Source: Brumimicrobium mesophilum
Lineage (GTDB): Bacteria > Bacteroidota > Bacteroidia > Flavobacteriales_D > Crocinitomicaceae
Assembly: GCF_003025005.1 (NCBI RefSeq)
Contig: NZ_PVSS01000011.1
Coordinates: forward strand, 1-64,000
Reading direction: 5' to 3'
DNA: 64,000 nucleotides
A program made the position numbers and the translations under genes. How positions within the stretch are numbered: position 1 is the first letter of the stretch; every line of letters starts with the position of its first letter. The notes under the pieces are model-generated. The model saw only the letters and a program-made list of their open reading frames with translations. It did no database searches and was not told the origin of the DNA. Below are positions 1 to 7,422 of this stretch, piece after piece.

Positions 1-1515
1 AAGAGGTAATCGATGGAACAGATCCTATTGATCCTTGTGATTACTTAGAACCAAGTGTTACTTTACCTCAAACTTCAGCTTGGGAAGCATCAGATTGTGA
101 TGAGGATGGTGTGACAAATGGACAAGAAGTAATTGATGGTACGGATCCAGTTGATCCTTGTGAATTTGTAATTGCAAATCAAACATTAACACCAAGTACA
201 GCATGGAATGGAGCGGACTGTGATGGAGATGGAGTAACAAACGGACAAGAAGTAACGGATGGAACAGATCCGGTTGATCCATGTGATTACTTAGAAACAA
301 GTGTTACTTTACCTCAAACTTCAGCTTGGCAAGCATCAGATTGTGATGAGGATGGTGTGACAAATGGACAAGAAGTAATTGATGGAACAGATCCAGTTGA
401 TCCTTGTGAATTTATAATTGCAAATCAAACATTAACACCAAGTACAGCTTGGAACGGAGGGGATTGTGATGGAGATGGAGTAACAAATGGACAAGAGGTA
501 ATTGATGGAACTGACCCAGCTGATCCTTGTGAATTCGTACTTGCGAACCAAATATTAACACCAAGTACTGCATGGAATGATGCGGATTGTGATGGAGATG
601 GAGTAACAAACGGACAAGAGGTAATCGATGGAACAGATCCGGTTGATCCTTGTGATTACTTAGAATCAAGTGTTACTTTACCTCAAACTGCTGCATGGGA
701 AGCATCAGATTGTGATGAGGATGGTGTGACAAATGGACAAGAAGTAATTGATGGAACAGATCCGGTTGATCCTTGTGAATTCGTACTTGCCAACCAAACA
801 TTAACACCAAGTACGGCATGGAATGATGCGGATTGTGATGGAGATGGAGTAACAAATGGACAAGAGGTTATTGACGGTACGAATCCACTTGATCCATGTG
901 ATTATCTTCAAGGAAGTGTAACTTTAACTCAAGGAGGTGATTGGAATAATGTAGATTGTGATGGTGACGGTGTACTTAACGGAACAGAAGTTTTAGACGG
1001 AACAGATCCAAATGATCCGTGTGATTATTTACTACCTAGTGTAACTACTGTTCAAGGTGGAGATTGGCTATTAGCAGATTGTGATGGTGATGGATCAACA
1101 AATGGACAAGAAGTTATAGATGGAACAGATCCAAATGACCCATGTGATTTTGTTTTAGCAAATCAAACCGTAAACACTAGTACCACTTGGAATGAATCAG
1201 ATTGTGATGGAGACGGAGTAACCAATGGACAAGAAGTAGCAGATGGAACAAGTCCATTGGACCCATGTGATTACATACTTGATAATGTAACTATAGCACA
1301 GACCGGTGCATGGAGTAATTCAGATTGTGATGGAGATGGAGTGACTAATGGTGATGAGATATTAGATGGAACAGATCCATGGGATCCATGTGATTTCATC
1401 TTATCAAGTCAAACATTACCACCATCTCAAGTTTGGAACGATTTGGACTGTGATGGAGATGGTATATCAAATGGTGTTGAAGTATTTGAAGGAACTGATC
1501 CTCAAGACCCATGTG
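1..1515 (+). repeat. Tandem 123-bp coding repeats (41-aa calcium loops)
   Basis: Eleven full units run from 114 to 1466 in steps of 123 bp, with a partial unit at 3-113 and a last half unit from 1467. Two unit types occur in the first seven copies: CEFVxANQxLTPSTAW with DCDGDGV, and CDYLExSVTLPQTxAW with DCDEDGV. They mostly alternate, giving a 246-bp higher-order period. Units 8-12 are more diverged. This is intragenic; it is not a CRISPR array, since there are no unique spacers. Confidence 0.95.
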
Positions 1516-1814
1516 ATCCAAAAATCTGTGGTTTGAATGTTCCAAATGCATTTACACCAGATGGTGATGGAGTAAACGATGGATGGATAATTGAGAATAT
1601 TGATCAATTCCCTGATAATGAATTAGTGATTTTAAATCGATGGGGTAATGTAGTATACTCAACGGAAGGTTACAACAATGAATGGGAAGGAACATCAAAT
1701 AGCAGTTTAAATGTTGGAGGTTCAACATTACCAACAGGTTCGTACTATTATGTCCTAGATACCAAGGATGAAAATATAGGTGTATTGAAAGGCTATGTTT
1801 ACATCCAACGTTAA
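1..1814 (+). CDS. T9SS-secreted calcium-repeat adhesin (5' partial)
   Basis: The reading frame is open to the left edge (first full codon at 3), so the true start and signal peptide lie outside the window. What remains is a chain of 41-residue units built on DCDGDGVTNGQEV..DGTDP.DPCDY, which resemble thrombospondin type-3 acidic calcium-binding loops. It ends in a gliding-motility-associated C-terminal domain from about position 1530 (NAFTPDGDGVND, then NRWGNVVY and a YYYVLD strand), the type B T9SS sorting signal. The family is exported through the outer membrane and displayed or released as adhesins or gliding proteins. The next gene is a PorP/SprF protein, the usual partner for type B cargo. 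Repeats 1-7 are nearly identical in DNA, so the copy number may vary and assembly across them may be unreliable. Exact ligand unknown. Confidence 0.88.
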   Translation, partial: EVIDGTDPIDPCDYLEPSVTLPQTSAWEASDCDEDGVTNGQEVIDGTDPVDPCEFVIANQTLTPSTAWNGADCDGDGVTNGQEVTDGTDPVDPCDYLETSVTLPQTSAWQASDCDEDGVTNGQEVIDGTDPVDPCEFIIANQTLTPSTAWNGGDCDGDGVTNGQEVIDGTDPADPCEFVLANQILTPSTAWNDADCDGDGVTNGQEVIDGTDPVDPCDYLESSVTLPQTAAWEASDCDEDGVTNGQEVIDGTDPVDPCEFVLANQTLTPSTAWNDADCDGDGVTNGQEVIDGTNPLDPCDYLQGSVTLTQGGDWNNVDCDGDGVLNGTEVLDGTDPNDPCDYLLPSVTTVQGGDWLLADCDGDGSTNGQEVIDGTDPNDPCDFVLANQTVNTSTTWNESDCDGDGVTNGQEVADGTSPLDPCDYILDNVTIAQTGAWSNSDCDGDGVTNGDEILDGTDPWDPCDFILSSQTLPPSQVWNDLDCDGDGISNGVEVFEGTDPQDPCDPKICGLNVPNAFTPDGDGVNDGWIIENIDQFPDNELVILNRWGNVVYSTEGYNNEWEGTSNSSLNVGGSTLPTGSYYYVLDTKDENIGVLKGYVYIQR

Positions 1815-1849
1815 GAACAGTAGTTATTAGAATAATAAAAAATACAGAT

Positions 1850-2773
1850 ATGAAAACAATTAAGTTTTTTATAGTTGCAATTACACTAGTATTCATTGTG
1901 AATACTAGTGCGAATGCTCAGCAAGATCCGCATTTCACACAGTATTTCGATAATATGCTATTTGTAAACCCTGCATACGCAGGTAGCAGTGGCATGTTGA
2001 ATGTGACAGGTCTTCACCGTGAACAGTGGGTTGGATTTGAAGGAAGGCCCCGATCATCTACATTTAGCGTACATTCGCCTCTATCATATGAGTCATTAGG
2101 TGTTGGATTGACAGCTGTAAATGATGTAGTTGGCCCTTTGAATCAAACAATGTTTTACGTTGATGCTTCTTATACATTGAAATTTAAAAATCACAGAGGG
2201 AAATTGGCATTTGGATTAAAAGGTGGAATCAATTTAATTAATATTGGGGTTGATGGTTTAAATACGGATGATCCTAATGATCCAAAGTTACTTTCAAATA
2301 TTCGAAACAACATTAATCCTAATTTTGGTTTTGGAATTTACTATCACACACCAAAATTTTTCCTAGGTTTAAGTACTCCAAAGATGCTTGAACAAGCTTA
2401 TGATGGATTAAGCGAAACAAACCTTGAACGTCGCCATTATTTTGGAACAATAGGAGGTGTGTTTAATGTTTCAAATAAATGGAAACTTAGGCCCACAGCA
2501 ATGTTAAAGATGACTCAAAATGCACCATTAAGTTTAGATATTACATTGGCTGGTATTTATAACGAGATCTTTTGGTTGGGTGCTACGTATAGAGTGGAAG
2601 CAGCATTTGGAGCATTTGTTCAGGTTCAAATTTCGCCACAGTTCAAAGTTGGCTTTGCAAGCGATTTTGGTACTCAGGAAATACGAAACTATAACAGTGG
2701 AACTTTTGAACTATTGATGTCTTATGACTTTGTATTTAAGAAAAAAGGAATTGTATCACCTCGTTATTTTTAA
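1850..2773 (+). CDS. PorP/SprF family type IX secretion outer-membrane protein
   Basis: A 307-residue protein with a signal peptide (about residues 1-23, ending ANAQQ) followed by the family's N-terminal block DPHFTQYFDNMLFVNPAYAG and GLHREQWVGFEGRP. The rest is alternating beta-strand sequence ending in LLMSYDFVF, as expected for an outer-membrane barrel of about 300 residues. Members of this family help secrete or anchor proteins with type B T9SS C-terminal domains; SprF serving SprB in Flavobacterium is the known example. It starts 35 bp after the adhesin gene and is followed 20 bp later by a PorE-like gene, so the three genes probably form one operon. Assignment to this cargo is inferred from position. 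Confidence 0.9.
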   Translation: MKTIKFFIVAITLVFIVNTSANAQQDPHFTQYFDNMLFVNPAYAGSSGMLNVTGLHREQWVGFEGRPRSSTFSVHSPLSYESLGVGLTAVNDVVGPLNQTMFYVDASYTLKFKNHRGKLAFGLKGGINLINIGVDGLNTDDPNDPKLLSNIRNNINPNFGFGIYYHTPKFFLGLSTPKMLEQAYDGLSETNLERRHYFGTIGGVFNVSNKWKLRPTAMLKMTQNAPLSLDITLAGIYNEIFWLGATYRVEAAFGAFVQVQISPQFKVGFASDFGTQEIRNYNSGTFELLMSYDFVFKKKGIVSPRYF

Positions 2774-2793
2774 TCATATAATAGACAGTTTAA

Positions 2794-5061
2794 ATGAAAG
2801 CAATATTATTAATATTAGTCGCATGTAGTTTGTCGTTGTCTGTAATTGGACAGTCAGGTAAACTCAAAAAAGCAAATGATTACTTCAATACTTTGTCTTA
2901 CGCTTATGCAGCCGAATTGTATGAAGAACTGATAGGTTCAGAAGTAGATTCTCCTGAATTGAAGAGCAAATTAGCGTATAGTTATCTTAAGATGAATAAT
3001 GTTGATTTGGCAATCAAATACTATTCAGATATGATAGAAAGTAGTGAAGCCAAACCAAAAGATTTTTACAATTATTCTTACGTATTGAAAAAGAATGGTA
3101 AATATGCTGAAAGTGATCATTGGATGAGCAAATACAGCGATTTTGCTACTTCTGATATAAGAGCACAGTTATTTTTAGCAAATCTAGATTACAAAAGTAA
3201 GATAGACAATACGGTTCCTTTTTTCAAGATAGAAAACCTTGAGCTAAATACAGCGTCTACTGATTTTGGTGGTTATTATAATCCGAATATGGATGAATTA
3301 TACTTTATTTCTTCTAGAAGGAATAGAGCGTTCGTCAAAAATGAGTGGTCATGGAACGCCAATCGATTTTTAGATTTATATAAGGCAAAACTAGACTCAA
3401 CCAATAAATTAGGTGAAATTTCATTGGTGTCAAAAGTAAATACAAGATTTCATGAAGGACCACTCGAATACGCTCCTGATGGAAAAGTAGTTTATTTTAC
3501 GAGAAATAATATCTCTAAAGGAAAACAGAGAAAAGATGCAAAGCGCATTCAAAATTTAAAATTATATGTTGCGGATGTTGAAGAAGATGGTTCTTTCACA
3601 AATGAAAGAGAATTTGAATATAATTCAATTGATTATTCAGTAGGTCATCCATCTATTTCTAAAGATGGAAAAGTTATGTATTTGGCTTCTGATAAACCAG
3701 GGGGATTTGGTGGAGCCGATATTTATAAAGTTGATATTTTAGAGAATGGTGAATTTGGAGAAATGATTAACCTTGGGAGTGAAATCAATACTGAGGGTCA
3801 AGAAATGTTTCCTTATATCGATCACGAAAATAAGTTGTTTTTCTCAACAGATGGTCATTCTGGATTAGGAGGATTAGATGTTTTTGTGGCTTTACTTGAA
3901 GAAAGTTCTGTTGGAAAAATTCATAACCTTGCAGCGCCAATAAATTCACGTTTTGATGATTTTGGATTTAATTTGTCAAATGATCAAGCTAACGGATATG
4001 TTTCTTCAAATAGAGAAGGAGGGAAAGGATTAGACGATATTTATTCAGTTGAGTCAACACGTCCAATATCATTTGGTGTAGCAATTGTAGGAATTGCAAA
4101 GGATAAAAAAGACAGTATTGTTCCTTTGGCAAAAATCGATTTAAAGGATGAAAAGGGTAATATTTTAAAAACTGTAACTGCTGACGAAAATGGAGCTTAT
4201 TCTTTTGTAGCAGAATATGAAAAAAACTATCAATTAACAGGTTCAAAAGCTAAATATTTTGATGGAAACAATAAAGCAAGCACTTTTTCAAATGAGTCCA
4301 TCATTTATGCTGATGTGATTTTAGAAAAAAATCCAGGTTTATCATTATATGCTTTGATTACAGATAAAAAAACAGGACTTCCTTTAGACGGAGTTCAAGT
4401 TTTCTTTACAGATAATTTGAATGATTCCACATCAGAAATATTAACACCTGTTACGGGTGATTTTAGAAGAGCCCTTCACGAAAAGAAATTAAATGATAGG
4501 GGAAGTTACAGTATAGTATTGAAGAAAGAGGGTTACTTTTCAAAAATGGTAATTTATAATATCCTATTTGATAAACCGGGTCAATATGATATACATGCTA
4601 AATTAGATTTAGGGATGGACCCAGAAGTTAAAGACCTTTCAGAAATGATTAAAATCAATCCAATTAATTTTGATTTAAATAAGTACAATATTAGACCGGA
4701 TGCAGCATTGGAGTTAGATAAGATTGTTGCAATAATGAATCAGTATCCGAATATGATTATTGAGCTTGGAGCACATACAGATTGTCGTGCATCGAGAGCT
4801 TATAACGAAAAACTATCAGATAGAAGAGCAAAAGCTTCTGCTGAGTATATTAGAAAAAGTATCACAGATCCATCTCGAATTTATGGAAAAGGATATGGAG
4901 AATCCATACTTTTAAATGATTGTGAATGTGAAGGAAATGTGAAGTCTGATTGTTCAGAAGAAGAGCATCAAAAGAATAGAAGAACTGAGTTTAAAGTTAT
5001 CTCTACTGGAAATGATAAAGTAAAAGTGGATAACTCAAGTTCCAATAGTTTTAAGGATTAA
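2794..5061 (+). CDS. PorE-like OmpA-family protein (TPR, beta-propeller, OmpA_C)
   Basis: A 755-residue envelope protein. In order it shows a signal peptide (1-19), helical TPR-like repeats (about 20-130), a PD40/WD40-type propeller (about 150-420, with YFISSRR, VYFTRNN and FFSTDGHSGLGGLDVF blades), a carboxypeptidase-regulatory-like domain (about 425-505), and a C-terminal OmpA domain (about 610-740). The peptidoglycan-binding core is ELGAHTDCRASRAYNEKLSDRRA. This is the architecture of PorE of the type IX secretion system, which ties the outer-membrane machinery to peptidoglycan. It is the last gene of the adhesin/PorP operon and is followed by strong terminator hairpins. Many Bacteroidota have several paralogues, so it may be cassette-specific rather than the core PorE. 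Confidence 0.87.
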   Translation: MKAILLILVACSLSLSVIGQSGKLKKANDYFNTLSYAYAAELYEELIGSEVDSPELKSKLAYSYLKMNNVDLAIKYYSDMIESSEAKPKDFYNYSYVLKKNGKYAESDHWMSKYSDFATSDIRAQLFLANLDYKSKIDNTVPFFKIENLELNTASTDFGGYYNPNMDELYFISSRRNRAFVKNEWSWNANRFLDLYKAKLDSTNKLGEISLVSKVNTRFHEGPLEYAPDGKVVYFTRNNISKGKQRKDAKRIQNLKLYVADVEEDGSFTNEREFEYNSIDYSVGHPSISKDGKVMYLASDKPGGFGGADIYKVDILENGEFGEMINLGSEINTEGQEMFPYIDHENKLFFSTDGHSGLGGLDVFVALLEESSVGKIHNLAAPINSRFDDFGFNLSNDQANGYVSSNREGGKGLDDIYSVESTRPISFGVAIVGIAKDKKDSIVPLAKIDLKDEKGNILKTVTADENGAYSFVAEYEKNYQLTGSKAKYFDGNNKASTFSNESIIYADVILEKNPGLSLYALITDKKTGLPLDGVQVFFTDNLNDSTSEILTPVTGDFRRALHEKKLNDRGSYSIVLKKEGYFSKMVIYNILFDKPGQYDIHAKLDLGMDPEVKDLSEMIKINPINFDLNKYNIRPDAALELDKIVAIMNQYPNMIIELGAHTDCRASRAYNEKLSDRRAKASAEYIRKSITDPSRIYGKGYGESILLNDCECEGNVKSDCSEEEHQKNRRTEFKVISTGNDKVKVDNSSSNSFKD

Positions 5062-5084
5062 AAACAGAATGATTACCAAACAAT

Positions 5085-5119
5085 AAAAGCCCGGAAGATT
5101 TACTCTTTTGGGCTTTTTT
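5085..5119 (+). terminator. Rho-independent terminator of the T9SS operon
   Basis: The arms AAAAGCCC (5085-5092) and GGGCTTTT (5110-5117) are perfectly complementary and followed by a T run. It lies 24 bp after the stop codon of the PorE-like gene. Confidence 0.85.
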
Positions 5120-5144
5120 CTTGCTCACAAAATTAATTTCATGA

Positions 5145-5176
5145 AAAAAGCGACTTTCTTTCGAGAGTCGCTTTTT
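5145..5176. terminator. Bidirectional hairpin between convergent genes
   Basis: An 11-bp perfect inverted repeat, AAAAAGCGACT (5145-5155) and AGTCGCTTTTT (5166-5176), has a T tract on either strand. It lies between the OmpA-family gene (plus strand) and paaZ (minus strand), so it can terminate both. Confidence 0.8.
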
Positions 5177-5274
5177 GGTTTTATTTGATTTTCAATTTGT
5201 TCAGAGGTAGGGAGTCGTTTTTATCTTAAAACTCGCACTCACCCAGCCGATTTTATCGGTATTCTCTTCCTTCT

Positions 5275-7344
5275 CTATTGCTCTTTGAGCTTCACCATCG
5301 TTAGAATCGTTGCAAAACCAACCAATGGCTCTTCTGCATCTTCGTCCAACATTTCCACAAACCATTTTACGATTCCACGCTTTATTAAGGTTTTTGGATC
5401 ATCTTCTTTTGGTGTTGTGTCATTCGGAACCATTTCTTTACACGTAAATCGAATGTGCATTTTAGACCCAGCATAAACTGGTTTTGTAAAACGTAAATTG
5501 TCAATTCCGTAGTTCAAAAGAACTGGATTCATTTCGTAACTATCAACAAATAATCCTGCTGATGCACTCATTAAGAAATAACCGTGAGCAACTTGTTCAT
5601 CGAACATTGTTCCTTCGAAATTTGTATCTCTTTTATGCGCATAAAAATTATCACCTGATAAAGCAGCAAATTGATCGATATCGTCTGCTGTAATTTCACG
5701 TGCTTCAGTAATCAATTGATCACCAACGTTTAATTCTTCGTAATATTTTTTGAAAGGATGTTCTTCAATTTCGGTTCCTTTTGCACCTTGTTGATAAACC
5801 TGCGTAATCGCTGTTATCGTTGTTGGGTGACCTTGAATTGCAGTACGTTGTAAATAGTGCATAATTCCACGTTTACCACCCATTTCTTCACCACCTCCGG
5901 CACGTCCAGGACCACCGTGAGTTAATAAAGGCAATGGAGAACCGTGACCTGTACTTTCTCTAGCACATTCTTCGTTCAACACCAAAATACGACCATGCAT
6001 ACTCGCTGCGCCAAGTACATATTGTGTTGCTTCATCGTTGCAAGGAGTTACAATTGAGGAAACCAAAGAACCTTTCCCCATTTTAGTTAATTCAATGGCG
6101 TCTTCCAAGGTTTTATATGGCATAATTGTCGAAACTGGACCAAATGCCTCGATAGAATGCACGTCAATTTTTTCAAAAGGAACATCATTTCTAAATAGAA
6201 TAGGAGGGAAGAACGCACCGATGTTTTTATCTGCACCAGTCACATCAAATTCATCCATGTCACCATAAACGATTTTTTGTGATTTGGAAAGTTCTTCAAC
6301 TTTCTCACGTACTTCTTTCACTTGATCAGGAGAAGCCAAAGATCCCATTCTCACACCTTCAGCAGAAGGATCACCCATTATCGTTTTAGATAATCTGTCT
6401 GAAATAGCTGATTGAACTTCATCCATCAATTCTTCTGGAGCGAAAATACGACGAATCGCAGTACATTTCTGTCCTGCTTTTGTTGTCATTTCACGTACAA
6501 CTTCTTTTACGAAAATTGCAAATTCCGGAGTGTCTGGAGTAGCTTTCTTTCCTAAAACAATGGCATTTAATGAATCTGCTTCTAAATTAAACGGAACATT
6601 ATTGTTTGTAATAACAGGGTTTGATTTCAATTTCAAACCTGTACTCGCACTTCCTGTAAATGTCACAATATCAGAAGATGTAACATGGTTAATTAATTCT
6701 CTTGCAGAACCCAAAACAAGCTGTAAAGAACCTTCAGGTAATATTTTCGAAGCAATAATATCTTCAACAACTGCTTGCGTTAAATAACTGGTAACACTTG
6801 ACGGTTTAACCACAGCAGGAACACCCGCCATTAAATTCACCGCTACTTTTTCCAACATTCCCCAAACAGGAAAGTTGAAGGCGTTAATGTGAATTGCAAC
6901 ACCTTCTTTTGGTACCATAATGTGGTGACCAATGAAAGTTCCATTCTTAGAAAGTGGAGCTGCTTCACCGTCTACATAATACGGTAAATCTGGGAATTGT
7001 CTTCTTAAAGAGGCATTGGCAAATAAATTTCCAATACCACCTTCGATATCAACCCACGAATCTCCTTTTGTAGCACCTGTCCAAGCACTTACTTCGTAAT
7101 ATTTCTTTTTGTTGTCTAACAAATAAAGTGCAAGTGCTTTCAACATTCGACCACGCTCATGGAAAGTCATTTTTCTTAATTTCTCTCCACCAGTTGTGCG
7201 ACCGTAATCTAAAATTTCAGCAAAATCAAATCCTTTACTTGAAACACTTCCAATTTTCTCACCTGTGATGGCGTTGTGTAGCTCTGTTTCAGAACCTTCT
7301 CCACTTTTCCACTCACCACAAACGTAACTTTTTATTTCTTGCAT
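5275..7344 (-). CDS. paaZ: Bifunctional PaaZ: aldehyde dehydrogenase / enoyl-CoA hydratase
   Basis: A 689-residue fusion with a full-length PaaZ plan. Residues 1-520 are an aldehyde dehydrogenase with Glu255 (NLEADS) and catalytic Cys294 (KAGQKCTAIRRIF), matching the positions known in E. coli PaaZ. From about 525 on is a MaoC-type hydratase with the SGDNFYAH motif (Asp565, His570). The known enzyme opens the oxepin-CoA ring of phenylacetate degradation and oxidises the resulting semialdehyde. No other paa genes (paaABCDE, G, K) are in the window, so here it stands alone. It is convergent with the T9SS operon and lies 78 bp downstream of polA in the same direction. Function in phenylacetate breakdown is family-based; an orphan copy may serve another CoA-thioester route. 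Confidence 0.9.
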   Translation of the reverse strand: MQEIKSYVCGEWKSGEGSETELHNAITGEKIGSVSSKGFDFAEILDYGRTTGGEKLRKMTFHERGRMLKALALYLLDNKKKYYEVSAWTGATKGDSWVDIEGGIGNLFANASLRRQFPDLPYYVDGEAAPLSKNGTFIGHHIMVPKEGVAIHINAFNFPVWGMLEKVAVNLMAGVPAVVKPSSVTSYLTQAVVEDIIASKILPEGSLQLVLGSARELINHVTSSDIVTFTGSASTGLKLKSNPVITNNNVPFNLEADSLNAIVLGKKATPDTPEFAIFVKEVVREMTTKAGQKCTAIRRIFAPEELMDEVQSAISDRLSKTIMGDPSAEGVRMGSLASPDQVKEVREKVEELSKSQKIVYGDMDEFDVTGADKNIGAFFPPILFRNDVPFEKIDVHSIEAFGPVSTIMPYKTLEDAIELTKMGKGSLVSSIVTPCNDEATQYVLGAASMHGRILVLNEECARESTGHGSPLPLLTHGGPGRAGGGEEMGGKRGIMHYLQRTAIQGHPTTITAITQVYQQGAKGTEIEEHPFKKYYEELNVGDQLITEAREITADDIDQFAALSGDNFYAHKRDTNFEGTMFDEQVAHGYFLMSASAGLFVDSYEMNPVLLNYGIDNLRFTKPVYAGSKMHIRFTCKEMVPNDTTPKEDDPKTLIKRGIVKWFVEMLDEDAEEPLVGFATILTMVKLKEQ

Positions 7345-7422
7345 AACATTAATCTCTTTTGAACTCTAAATATAACTTTCTTTTAGTGATTTTAAGGGGG
7401 GATTGGGTAAAAAACGCCCCTA

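Noticed and set aside
1-1515. Regular repeats that might suggest a CRISPR array or minus-strand genes rich in His/Leu
   Set aside because: The repeats are in-frame coding units of one plus-strand protein, without spacers. The minus-strand open frames are repeat shadows with unnatural composition.
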